From JAQUCI01 sp034932685 (lineage in GTDB: Bacteria; Bacillota_I; Bacilli_A; Erysipelotrichales; Erysipelotrichaceae): a DNA stretch of 64,000 nt. The notes under the pieces were generated by a model that worked only from the letters and a program-made list of their open reading frames with translations, searched no databases and had not been told where the DNA came from. The stretch covers positions 7,812-71,811 of the forward strand of contig JAYFOM010000020.1 in NCBI GenBank assembly GCA_034932685.1, written 5' to 3'. Positions 1 through 8,032 of this stretch are shown one piece after another. A program made the translations under genes and the position numbers. The first letter of the stretch is position 1. Each line of letters begins with the position of its first letter.

Positions 1-39
1 CAAACAGAGCAAGCACTAAAAGAGATTGAAGGAGTATAA
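1..39 (+). CDS. Transketolase N-terminal subunit, last 12 codons (partial)
   Basis: An open frame runs from base 1 to a TAA at 37-39, encoding the tail QTEQALKEIEGV. It stops one base before the transketolase C-terminal subunit. In Bacillota the split transketolase is usually encoded by two adjacent genes, N half (thiamine-diphosphate binding) first, so the neighbour suggests this is its 3' end. The fragment is too short to identify by itself; the call is inference from context. Its last codons contain the ribosome site of the next gene, so the two are probably translationally linked. Confidence 0.5.
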   Translation, partial: QTEQALKEIEGV

Positions 40-40
40 G

Positions 41-970
41 ATGGTAAAAAGAGCAACCAGAGAAGCCTATGGTAAAGCCTTGGCTGAACTTATCCTTACG
101 GATGAAAGAATTGTGGTTCTTGATGCTGACTTAACCAAAAGCACCAAGACAAATGAGGCACAAAAAGTATGTCCACAACGTCATTTTAATATCGGTATTG
201 CCGAAGCAAATATGATGTCAATTGCAGCAGGACTTGCGGCAAGTGGCAAGATCGTATATGCAAGTAGTTTTGCGATGTTTGCGGCTGGTCGTGCTTTTGA
301 ACAAGTGCGTAATAGTATCTGTTATTCAAAACTAAACGTTAAGATTTGTGCAAGTCATGCGGGGGTTACTTTGGGTGAGGATGGAGCATCACATCAAAGT
401 GTTGAAGATATTGCGTTGATGCGCTCGATTCCAAACATGCAGGTAATTCAACCAAGTGATGGTATCGAAACAGAAGCGGTGATAAAAGCGATCGCTAATA
501 TTGAAGGCCCCATCTATGTCAGACTTGGCCGTAGTGCGGTTGCGGAATATCATGATGATTCTTATCAGTTTACTTTTGGTAAAGGTGAAATTGTGCGTCA
601 AGGAAAAGATGTTGCTATCTTTGCGACTGGCTTGATGGTTCAAGAAGCACTTAAAGCAGCTGAAATACTAACTGCTAACAATATTGATTGTACCGTAATA
701 AATATGGCAACGATCAAACCCATTGATAAAGAATTAATCCTTAAGATTGCTAAATCTCATAAATATCTAATGTCATGCGAAGAACATAATATCTTAGCAG
801 GTTTTGGTTCAGCTATTGCCGAGGTATTAGTTAGTGAGTATCCACATCAACTATCCATTTTAGGTATTCAGGATACATTTGGAGAAAGCGGAAAGCCGCA
901 AGCTTTACTGGAAAAATATGGGTTAGCATTTCAAAGTATTGTAGATAGGATAAAAGAAGAGTATAAATAA
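41..970 (+). CDS. Transketolase, C-terminal subunit
   Basis: A 309-residue protein carrying the pyrimidine-binding and C-terminal domains of transketolase, which with its N-terminal partner moves two-carbon units between pentose phosphates. Visible family marks are the N-terminal VLDADLTKSTKT stretch, the FNIGIAEANM motif holding the conserved cofactor-activating Glu, SFAMFAAGRAFEQ, SHAGVTLGEDGASHQS and the C-terminal LAGFGSAIAE. The frame opens upstream at a TTG (26), but the ATG at 41 has GAAGGAG seven bases ahead and is the better start. It is tightly linked to the partner gene at the window edge. A hairpin downstream probably ends the operon. DXP synthase C-terminal halves look similar, but the split gene and length favour transketolase. 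Confidence 0.93.
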   Translation: MVKRATREAYGKALAELILTDERIVVLDADLTKSTKTNEAQKVCPQRHFNIGIAEANMMSIAAGLAASGKIVYASSFAMFAAGRAFEQVRNSICYSKLNVKICASHAGVTLGEDGASHQSVEDIALMRSIPNMQVIQPSDGIETEAVIKAIANIEGPIYVRLGRSAVAEYHDDSYQFTFGKGEIVRQGKDVAIFATGLMVQEALKAAEILTANNIDCTVINMATIKPIDKELILKIAKSHKYLMSCEEHNILAGFGSAIAEVLVSEYPHQLSILGIQDTFGESGKPQALLEKYGLAFQSIVDRIKEEYK

Positions 971-986
971 CCATTTCTTGATGTTT

Positions 987-1018
987 ATAAAACCATGATT
1001 TTATATTGTGGTTTTTAT
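987..1018 (+). terminator. Probable terminator after transketolase
   Basis: AAAACCA (989-995) pairs with TGGTTTT (1009-1015), followed by TAT. The loop is 13 bases and the stem is A/T-rich, so strength is uncertain. Confidence 0.5.
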
Positions 1019-1120
1019 ATCGATTATGGTTATATAAAAGAGGAATGAAACATCATCATTTATCATCTGAAAACAGCTGTTATTTGTAGAAATATAGTTA
1101 ATCATAACAAGGAGGATTAT

Positions 1121-1948
1121 ATGGAACTAAAGAATAAATGGGTCAGTGCTAAGTTTAGTACAACCGCTGCTGAAGTTGTTAGTTTTAAAGCGAATGATTC
1201 GAATATTGAATATATTTGGAGTGGTGATAAAACGTTTTGGCAAAATCGTAATCCCATCCTTTTCCCGGTAGTTGGGAAATCTTGGGGGGAATCGTATTTA
1301 GTTGATAATAAAGAGTACTCTATGGGACAACATGGATTTGCCCGTTATGCGACATTTGAATGCACAAAAGCAACAAGCGAAGAAGTAGAACTGGTATTAG
1401 TTTCTGATGAAAATACGCTTAAGCAATATCCGTATCATTTTCAATTATCTGTAAACTACCAATTGGAACAAAAAAAGCTTTGGTTAAGATATCAAATAAA
1501 GAATACTGATAATAAACCAATATTATTTCAAATTGGATTTCATCCAGCATTTTGTACACCATTAACAAATGATAAATCATTTGATGACTATAAAGTAATT
1601 ATGGAAAAAGATGAAGATATGATAATAGAATCAGGCTATCATTTACGCAAAGAAATATCTTTTGTTAACAATGATTTCTTTCAAGAGAGAAACGCAGTGT
1701 TTTTCTATGGCCTTAAGAGTGAGTATGTTGATTTAACTGATGGTGATAATGGTATCAGAGTTGGAATTGCTAATTTCAAGAGGGTCGGCTTTTGGCATAA
1801 AACAAAAGATACACCCTTTGTGTGTGTTGAACCGCAACATGGTCATGGCTACGCTGCTACTGATAATAATGATCTTCCTGAGGATAACACCATTGTCTTA
1901 GATGTTGGATGTGATTATAAGGTAGCGTACTATTGGGAAATATTATAA
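1121..1948 (+). CDS. Aldose 1-epimerase family protein (LacX-like)
   Basis: A 275-residue cytosolic protein of the galactose mutarotase fold, which interconverts alpha and beta anomers of sugars or sugar phosphates. Seen in sequence: NPILFPVVGKSWG near residue 45, MGQHGFARYATFE (the conserved first His region), IGFHPAFCTP around residue 145 (second catalytic His) and CVEPQHGHGYA near 240 with the conserved Glu. Length is close to LacX-type relatives (about 290). GGAGG lies six bases before the ATG. It stands alone between two terminators. The exact sugar substrate cannot be told; LacX-like members sit in varied sugar operons. Confidence 0.85.
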   Translation: MELKNKWVSAKFSTTAAEVVSFKANDSNIEYIWSGDKTFWQNRNPILFPVVGKSWGESYLVDNKEYSMGQHGFARYATFECTKATSEEVELVLVSDENTLKQYPYHFQLSVNYQLEQKKLWLRYQIKNTDNKPILFQIGFHPAFCTPLTNDKSFDDYKVIMEKDEDMIIESGYHLRKEISFVNNDFFQERNAVFFYGLKSEYVDLTDGDNGIRVGIANFKRVGFWHKTKDTPFVCVEPQHGHGYAATDNNDLPEDNTIVLDVGCDYKVAYYWEIL

Positions 1949-1973
1949 AAAAAAGATCGTATGATCTTTTTTT
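1949..1973. terminator. Bidirectional terminator between converging genes
   Basis: Perfect 10-bp stem AAAAAAGATC (1949-1958) / GATCTTTTTT (1963-1972) with a GTAT loop. The A and T tracts let it work on both strands, ending the epimerase gene and the converging ZIP gene. Confidence 0.85.
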
Positions 1974-2781
1974 AACCTAAAGCAACATCTAATATCATCA
2001 TAACAGTAAAGCCGATTATACATCCGATTGTCGCGAAATGGGTATCTCTATGTGATGTTTGTGATTCAGGGATTAACTCCTCAACAACAACATAGATCAT
2101 TGCGCCAGCTGCGAATGCTAAAGCATAGGGTAGTATTGGTTTAACAAGTAGTACTAATAATGCTCCTAAAACACCAGATATTGGCTCAACGATACCAGAT
2201 GCTTGACCCATTAAGAAACTTTTCCAACGCGATAGTCCTTCTCTTCTTAAGGGAATACTTACGGCTGCACCTTCAGGAAAGTTTTGAATACCAATACCAA
2301 TCGCAACAGCAATTGCTGGTAATAAACCTTCAACACCAACCCCTTGTGCCACAGCACCAAAGGCCACACCAACTGCTAATCCTTCAGGAATATTATGTAA
2401 TGTAATTGATAGTACAAGTAGGATACTACGACGTAATCGTGAAGGTAATCCTTCAGCATGATCGTCTTTGATATGCATGTGTGGTATTAGTTTGTCAGCT
2501 AACCATAAAAATAATGCTCCAGCTAGAAAGCCGATAGCCGCAACCGCCCAGGCTGGAATTCTTGATGTTTCTTCAGCCATTTCGATAGCAGGAGCTAATA
2601 GTGACCAAAAACTTGCTGCGATCATGACACCAGCTGCGAAACCAAGCATCGCATTCAATATTCTTTGATTGATCGTTTTAAAGAAAAATACCATACCAGC
2701 ACCAAGTGCAGTCATACCCCAAGTAAATAATGTTGCGAGTAATGCTAAAGTTACTCTATCGAGACTTAATAACCATTCCAT
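1972..2781 (-). CDS. ZIP family metal (zinc) transporter
   Basis: A 269-residue inner-membrane protein with about eight hydrophobic segments. ZIP transporters bring Zn2+ and related divalent metals into the cytoplasm. The diagnostic helix-4 motif HNIPEGLAVGVAFG is present at about residue 128, and the matching helix-5 motif IQNFPEGAAVS at about 165. A short His-containing loop (HMHIKDDHAEG) lies between helices 3 and 4, where ZIP proteins carry metal-binding residues. The start ATG has AGAGAGG just ahead. It is monocistronic, converges on the epimerase gene, and is of the ZupT/GufA type by length. Metal preference is not readable. Confidence 0.92.
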   Translation of the reverse strand: MEWLLSLDRVTLALLATLFTWGMTALGAGMVFFFKTINQRILNAMLGFAAGVMIAASFWSLLAPAIEMAEETSRIPAWAVAAIGFLAGALFLWLADKLIPHMHIKDDHAEGLPSRLRRSILLVLSITLHNIPEGLAVGVAFGAVAQGVGVEGLLPAIAVAIGIGIQNFPEGAAVSIPLRREGLSRWKSFLMGQASGIVEPISGVLGALLVLLVKPILPYALAFAAGAMIYVVVEELIPESQTSHRDTHFATIGCIIGFTVMMILDVALG

Positions 2782-2869
2782 AAAAAACCTCTCTTTATAT
2801 GATTATCTTATACTATCGTTGTTAAAAAATAAAGTCAGTTACATTTTTAAAATAAAATGAGTGTAGATA

Positions 2870-2897
2870 TTGACATCAATAGAGATAAAGGTATAAT
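2870..2897 (+). promoter_or_regulatory. groESL promoter (sigma-A type)
   Basis: TTGACA (2870-2875), 16-base spacer, TATAAT (2892-2897). Both hexamers match consensus. The start point would fall near 2904, immediately before the CIRCE element. Confidence 0.85.
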
Positions 2898-2905
2898 AAT
2901 AGTAG

Positions 2906-2932
2906 TTAGCACTTAGTGACAATGAGTGCTAA
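2906..2932 (+). promoter_or_regulatory. CIRCE operator (HrcA binding site)
   Basis: TTAGCACTT, nine bases, then GAGTGCTAA. The textbook element is TTAGCACTC-N9-GAGTGCTAA, so only one base of the left arm differs. HrcA represses groESL through this element until heat stress. No hrcA gene is in the window. Confidence 0.95.
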
Positions 2933-2957
2933 AATAGGAAGAATAGGAGGCAATTTA

Positions 2958-3239
2958 ATGTTAAAACCGTTATTTGACAATGTTGTATTGGAAAAAGAAA
3001 AGCAAGAATTAAAGACCGCAAGCGGTATTGTGCTTCAAGAGAGCACTAAAGATCAACCCTCAGTTGGCAAAGTCGTAGCCGTAGGCCCAGGTAAATGGCT
3101 TGATGGAAAACTTCATGAAGTAAGTGTAAAAGCAGGTCAAAGGGTAGTATTCAAGAAATATGGCGGAACGGAAGTCGAATTAAATAAAACGGAATATCTA
3201 ATAATTGCAGAAGATGATATTTTAGCAGTGATCGAATAG
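2958..3239 (+). CDS. groES: Co-chaperonin GroES
   Basis: A 93-residue 10-kDa chaperonin that caps the GroEL ring. Seen: LKPLFDNVVLEK at the N terminus, the mobile-loop stretch TASGIVLQESTKDQPSVGKVVAVGPG and the C-terminal YLIIAEDDILAVIE, all in family order. An open frame extends upstream into the CIRCE element, but AGGAGG nine bases before the ATG at 2958 fixes the start. Cotranscribed with groEL 12 bases downstream and controlled by the CIRCE site. Confidence 0.97.
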   Translation: MLKPLFDNVVLEKEKQELKTASGIVLQESTKDQPSVGKVVAVGPGKWLDGKLHEVSVKAGQRVVFKKYGGTEVELNKTEYLIIAEDDILAVIE

Positions 3240-3251
3240 GAGGAAACAAAA

Positions 3252-4871
3252 ATGAGCAAGAAAATTTTGTATTCAAAAGATGCTAGAGATTCAATGATCA
3301 AAGGAGTTGATTATTTAGCAGATGCAGTAAAAGTTACAATGGGACCCAAGGGTCGTAATGTAGTTTTAGATAAGGAATATGGTTCACCACTTATTGTTAA
3401 TGATGGTGTAACGATAGCGAAAGAAATTGAGCTTGATGACCCATTTGAAAACATGGGCGCAAAACTTGTTATTGAAGTAGCTAATAATACAAATGACGCT
3501 GCTGGTGATGGAACAACAACCGCAACGGTATTAGCACAAGCGATGATCCATAAAGGCATAAGAGCGGTTGAAAAGGGTAACAATCCTGTTTTATTAAGAG
3601 AAGGTATCGATCTTGCTAGTAAGAAGGTTGCAGAGTTACTTTTAGCTAAGTCGCACAAGATTGAAAGTAATACTGACATATCAAGTGTTGCAACTGTATC
3701 AAGTGGTAGTAATGAAATTGGTGAGATTATTGCCAATGCAATGGATAAAGTTGGCAAAGATGGTGTTATCAATGTTGATGAATCAAAAGGATTTGACACT
3801 TCTCTTGAAATAGTTGAGGGAATGCAGTATGACAAGGGTTATGTTTCACCTTACATGGTTTCAAACCGTGACAAGATGAATGTTGAACTAGAGAATGCCC
3901 TTGTTATGGTTACCGATCAAAAGATATCAACGGTTCAAGATATCTTGCCAGTACTTGAAAAGATTGTTGAAGCTAATCGGGCACTACTTATCATTGCTGA
4001 TGATATTGAAAATGAAGTAGTAAGCACCTTGATCGTTAATAAACTAAGAGGTACCTTCAACGTTGTCGCAACCAAAGCTCCTGGTTTTGGTGATAATCAA
4101 AAGGAAATGTTACAGGATATCGCAATAATGACTGGAGCTAAGTTCTTTGCTAAAGACTTAAGCATGGATTTAAAGGATATGACAATTGATGATTTGGGTA
4201 ATGCTCGCAAGATTGTAGTAGCTAAAGACACAACGACGATCATTGATGGTGCATGTGATAGTAATAAAGTAGCTGAAAGAGTTGAAGAAATTAAGCAAAG
4301 AATTGAAAACTCCACCAGTGATTATGATAAAAAGCGTTACTATGAACGTTTAGGTAAAATGACAAATGGTGTTGCTATCATTAAGGTTGGCGCAACTACA
4401 GAATCTGAGTTGAAAGAAAAGAAGCTTAAGATTGAGGATGCCTTAAATGCTACTAAAGCAGCTGTTGCTGAAGGTATTGTTATTGGTGGTGGTGCTGCTT
4501 TAGCTGAGATATATCGCGAACTTAAACAAGAGCTAACCCATGATAACCTTGATGTTCAAAAAGGTATAAACATTGTTCTTGAAAGTCTTGTGGTTCCTTT
4601 ATATCAGATATCAGAAAATGCTGGTTATGATGGCAATGATATCGTTGAACAACAACTAAAACAAGAGTTGAATTATGGCTTTGATGCTTTAAGAGGCAAA
4701 TGGGTTCATATGTTTGATAAGGGTATAGTTGACCCAACTAAAGTCACAAGAAGTGCGTTATTAAATGCTGCAAGCATTGCAGGTTTATTTATCACAACAG
4801 AAGCAGCTGTTGGTATAATCAAAGAAAAAGAACCAGCAATGCCGATGAATCCAAACATGGGAATGTATTAA
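3252..4871 (+). CDS. groEL: Chaperonin GroEL (Hsp60)
   Basis: A 539-residue ATP-driven folding chaperonin forming the tetradecameric cage. Family marks in order are VTMGPKGRNVVLDKEYGSP (ATP site), DAAGDGTTTATVLAQAM, VSSGSNEIGEIIANAM, GYVSPYMVS, KAPGFGDNQKEML and VAEGIVIGGGAAL. The C terminus has a short Gly-Met tail (PNMGMY) typical of GroEL. Length is normal (about 540). AGGAGG precedes the ATG. Second gene of the CIRCE operon; a strong terminator follows directly. Confidence 0.98.
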   Translation: MSKKILYSKDARDSMIKGVDYLADAVKVTMGPKGRNVVLDKEYGSPLIVNDGVTIAKEIELDDPFENMGAKLVIEVANNTNDAAGDGTTTATVLAQAMIHKGIRAVEKGNNPVLLREGIDLASKKVAELLLAKSHKIESNTDISSVATVSSGSNEIGEIIANAMDKVGKDGVINVDESKGFDTSLEIVEGMQYDKGYVSPYMVSNRDKMNVELENALVMVTDQKISTVQDILPVLEKIVEANRALLIIADDIENEVVSTLIVNKLRGTFNVVATKAPGFGDNQKEMLQDIAIMTGAKFFAKDLSMDLKDMTIDDLGNARKIVVAKDTTTIIDGACDSNKVAERVEEIKQRIENSTSDYDKKRYYERLGKMTNGVAIIKVGATTESELKEKKLKIEDALNATKAAVAEGIVIGGGAALAEIYRELKQELTHDNLDVQKGINIVLESLVVPLYQISENAGYDGNDIVEQQLKQELNYGFDALRGKWVHMFDKGIVDPTKVTRSALLNAASIAGLFITTEAAVGIIKEKEPAMPMNPNMGMY

Positions 4872-4900
4872 AAAATACCGGAGCGATCCGGTATTTTCTT
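4872..4900 (+). terminator. groESL terminator
   Basis: Perfect 11-bp stem AAAATACCGGA (4872-4882) / TCCGGTATTTT (4887-4897) closed by a GCGA (GNRA-type) tetraloop, starting one base after the groEL stop. Confidence 0.95.
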
Positions 4901-4973
4901 ATAGTAAATTAAAATGTTTTAAAGCGTTGTACACGCCATCATCACCACAATCACTGGTTAAGTAATCAGCTGC
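4899..4973 (-). pseudogene. Remnant: last 24 codons of a HAD (Cof-type) phosphatase
   Basis: Read on the minus strand this encodes AADYLTSDCGDDGVYNALKH followed by FNLL and a stop. The intact HAD gene 3.1 kb away (8033-8833) ends AADYVTTDCGDDGVYNALKH then FELI. Over 53 bases (4921-4973 against 8055-8107) I count four mismatches, so the copy is recent or was homogenised. Everything upstream of these codons is missing: after base 4973 the similarity ends abruptly. Either a paralogue was truncated by the accessory insertion, or the 3' end was duplicated when that DNA arrived. Confidence 0.8.
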
Positions 4974-5402
4974 TGGGAAAATATGCTATGAATTAGTAGA
5001 AATTTATATTGATGGAAGAAAATAATATTTGATAACATTGAAAGACTGATAATAAAAAAAGAATAAATTGGTGTGACTATCAGTACCAGTAGTTTGAACC
5101 AACTATCACGGGTGTTTATTCAAAATGTAATGCGGAGAGTTCATCGGGCGTTAAACCGAAACATTTGAACAAAAGGAACAATTTAAGAGTTGCCTGACAA
5201 CTTTGGTTAATCATATCTAATTCAATTATAACTATAGAATTGTTAAAACCACAATATAACAGTGATAAGTGTAAAAAAATAATATAATATTGACAAATAC
5301 AATAATAATAGATAATAATAATAGTATAAACAATAATATATGTATTAATTAATTATTGTTATCAAATTGTAATGCTTTATGGGATAGAAAAGGAGATTCA
5401 AT
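4974..5402. other. Intergenic junction DNA, probably decayed
   Basis: About 430 bases with no intact gene. On the minus strand 5116-5233 has a short open stretch ending CFGLTPDELSALHFE and a stop, preceded by KLFLLF. It looks like the C-terminal tail of a lost protein, which I cannot identify. The following 150 bases are very A/T-rich. AACAATAAT and ATTATTGTT near 5328-5360 could pair in the leader of the next gene. Confidence 0.5.
5290..5318 (+). promoter_or_regulatory. Possible promoter of the exported-protein cassette
   Basis: TTGACA (5290-5295), 17-base spacer, TAATAA (5313-5318). The -35 is perfect and the -10 is weak. It is the only good -35 ahead of the cassette and would give a leader of about 80 bases. 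Confidence 0.45.
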
Positions 5403-6208
5403 ATGGTAAATAATATTAAAGAAAGAGGTTTGTATTAATATTATTATTTTGTTCGATATCTTGTTTGTGTTTAGTATCTGTTAGAGCGAGTGAAAATATT
5501 GAAAAGAGCATAATACCTGAAAGAATGATGCCTAATACTGTTATAGTATATGTTTCTGAGAGTAAGTATATAATCTTGAAAGGAGGAGAGGCGAATATAA
5601 AAGAATTTAATGAAAATTGTCTTACTGAATCTGAACAATCCTATGCAGATTTGCATCTTAAAAGAGCTATTGAATATTCGAATGCAAGCTCATCAAGTAT
5701 TATATGGGTAAGCAATCCAAAACCTAATACTGGTACGATTATTGAATATGATACAGAAGGATTTATTAAAAACATTAGATCTAAAAATATATCTCAAAGA
5801 TCTGCATTACCAATAGGTACTACCTCACCAGTTGGTACATATGTTTGGGGAAGTTTGAACAATACTCTTACTGTTACAGCAACTAGTGTTAGAGGAACTG
5901 GTAGAGCAACTACATACGGTTATTCAAATAGTTCAAACGATGTTTATGATCAGTATAGTAATGTTTTGAAAAAAGGTGATATAGCTACAAGACAGGATTA
6001 TGATAACCCTGCTTACGGAACCAGTGTAATAGTTGTAGCAGCAAGAGCAAGTGATGGTGCACTATTAGCAAAATATATGAGTAAAGTCGATATAGGTGCA
6101 TTACCTAATGCAATAATAGATATTTGGAAAAGCGGTGTAGAATACTGGGGATACACACCTAGTACAACCCTATCGTTGTACAATGTGAGTTATTCCTATA
6201 ATAGATGA
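5403..6208 (+). pseudogene. Secreted protein of unknown function, signal peptide split by a frameshift
   Basis: AAAAGGAG and an ATG at 5403 start a frame that ends after 11 codons at TAA 5436. The main frame carries, just upstream of its first possible start (TTG 5465), the residues RKRFVLILLFCSISCLCLVS, which read as the missing signal peptide; the first lacks a hydrophobic core and the second lacks a start codon. Adding one A in the AAAG run near 5419 would join them. The mature part is about 240 residues, rich in Ser, Thr, Tyr and Asn (for example TVTATSVRGTGRATTYGYSN), and ends VSYSYNR. I do not recognise the family. Its TGA overlaps the next ATG. It could be a real mutation, a phase-variable run or an assembly error. 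Confidence 0.7.
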
Positions 6209-7244
6209 AAACGTTTAATGATAAGAAAAGAAAAATAGAATCTGTGATTCGAAGCAAGAAAAAGATTTTTTTTCTTTTAGTTGTTGCCTTTATGTTAATT
6301 AATAGAGAGTCTTTTGCCTTTAAGGTTGGAATTACAGAAACATCATATATTAGTAATAATTTTTTTATGAGTTCTGCTATTGAGATAGATAGACACTCTT
6401 CTATGAAAGTCTTCGAATATGAGCAAAAAAGCCAATATCCACTAACATTAATTGGTATGAATCAAGTATACTTCATTAATGAGTACCCTTATAGTAATTC
6501 CGATCAAATATACACTTTTCATCATGAAAGTAATAGAATCAATAGCTTAACGAACGAATTTTTCGCAATAAATTACATATATGAATTAGATGAAACAAAA
6601 CTTATAATTGTCGGGGTTAAACTGAAAGAGAGGAATATATGCGTATATAGTTTTAATTTACTAGATAACTCAATTAAAAAATTGTTTACAGATATTGATT
6701 TTAACTGTGTTTCAGCTTACTATAATCCGATCATCGGTTGTTTGTACTTCATTGGTAATTCCTATGCTAATTATGAAGATGTTCGAAATAGATTCAACGA
6801 AGCAAATTTTGCCATAGGTGAAGATTACAACATACTATCTGAAGACACATATATATATAAATATGATAATGATTCTTTAAAATTCGTATGCAAAACAGAC
6901 AATCTCTCATTGGCAAATTTTTGGGTAGATTTTGATGGAATATTGTATATTGAAGGCTATCAGATTAAATTCAATAATAATAGTCTCGTGAAATATAAAA
7001 TCGTTAACGATAAAATAGAAGAAGGATTTCAAAGTGTTAATATAAGTGACTATATAATGAGTAGTATTTACTTTGTAGATAACAACAGAATGGTTTTTCT
7101 TGGAGTAAATACTCAGGCGAAACCATCATTGAACAAGGTGTATATTTGTTTGATAATAACACAAAGAAAATTAAGAAATTATATATAAATAGTAACTTAA
7201 GAAATAATTATATAAATAATTTATATATAATAAGTGGTAGCTAA
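6205..7244 (+). pseudogene. Exported propeller-like protein, frameshifted near its 3' end
   Basis: The intact part (6205-7188) encodes 327 residues: a Lys/Arg-rich N terminus, a hydrophobic segment (IFFLLVVAFMLI, residues 20-31), then repeated short beta-type units such as NICVYSFNLLDNSIKKLF, as in beta-propellers. After GVNTQ the frame runs into an unrelated tail (PSLNKVYICLIITQRKL) and stops at 7188. Moving to the other frame at about 7113 gives GETIIEQGVYLFDNNTKKIK and an end at TAA 7242-7244, one base before the next gene. That continues the repeat pattern and restores gene packing, so I infer a one-base deletion near 7113. Function unknown. Starts by ATGA overlap with the previous gene. 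Confidence 0.7.
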
Positions 7245-7958
7245 ATGATGAAAAAACTCTTTTTTATAGTTCAGATATTCTTAATAATTATACTTTCAAA
7301 CGGTTGCACGAAGCAAACAAGCTTTGATAGTACTGATGATTTAATTGATTGTTATGTGCAAAGTATGGTTGTAAAAGATATTTCTGCATATGTAAATTGC
7401 TTAGATGAACCTTTAAAGAGCATTGTAGATTCCGATTCCATGTATCTCAGTAATATGTTTAGACACTTAGTCTTTGTTGATTACCATTACCATATAATTG
7501 GAGATGATGCAGAAATCACTTATATATTTAAAGATAATGAATTTGAGTATGAAACGATCGAAAAGATTACAATATCAAGTAATATGAAGATTTCTACTTC
7601 ACAGTTTATCATGATGGATTATAATCGTGTATATATTGGTAGCCCTGATTCTAAATTAGCATTTGATCGCTTTTCGAAAGCACTACTTGCTCATTCCTAT
7701 TATGACATTCTTGCATATAATCATTTGATGCCTTTTGAATATAATGAGGAAAATAAATGGAATAAGACGATCATAAAGTCACTAAAATTTATTGGTTCTT
7801 ATCATGATAAGTACTTTGTTATCATTAGTTGTTTAGAAAGTGAAGTTAATATGATTGAAGAAGGAGTTAATGTTTATACCATTACCATTAGTGATAAAGA
7901 ATGCTATATCGATGATGGTAGCTGGTGTGTCATAGATTTTGATGTTATAAATCGATAA
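7245..7958 (+). CDS. Lipoprotein of unknown function
   Basis: A 237-residue predicted lipoprotein: the signal peptide MMKKLFFIVQIFLIIILSNG is followed by Cys21, a lipobox (SNGC) for lipidation and anchoring outside the membrane. The rest is a soluble domain rich in Tyr, Ile and Asp with a DLIDCYVQSMVVKDISAYVN stretch of the kind seen in small NTF2-like or DUF-type lipoprotein domains, though I cannot assign one. Third gene of the exported-protein cassette and the only one that looks intact. No clear ribosome site is visible; translation may be coupled to the gene before it. Confidence 0.75.
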   Translation: MMKKLFFIVQIFLIIILSNGCTKQTSFDSTDDLIDCYVQSMVVKDISAYVNCLDEPLKSIVDSDSMYLSNMFRHLVFVDYHYHIIGDDAEITYIFKDNEFEYETIEKITISSNMKISTSQFIMMDYNRVYIGSPDSKLAFDRFSKALLAHSYYDILAYNHLMPFEYNEENKWNKTIIKSLKFIGSYHDKYFVIISCLESEVNMIEEGVNVYTITISDKECYIDDGSWCVIDFDVINR

Positions 7959-7978
7959 TTAACAATATAGTAATAAAT

Positions 7979-8006
7979 AAAACTCAATCTAAATCGATTG
8001 AGTTTT
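7979..8006. terminator. Bidirectional terminator
   Basis: Perfect 11-bp stem AAAACTCAATC (7979-7989) / GATTGAGTTTT (7996-8006), six-base loop. Lies between the cassette and the converging HAD gene. Confidence 0.85.
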
Positions 8007-8032
8007 ATTATTGATATCTATAATTTATGTAT

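Noticed and set aside
2160..2405. Gln/Leu-rich plus-strand frame inside the ZIP gene
   Set aside because: Artefact of reading the membrane-protein gene backwards.
3311..3835. Minus-strand open frame of 174 codons inside groEL
   Set aside because: It is the mirror of highly conserved GroEL coding sequence, lacks a ribosome site and gives a low-complexity Ser/Leu-rich product; the same applies to other frames inside known genes.
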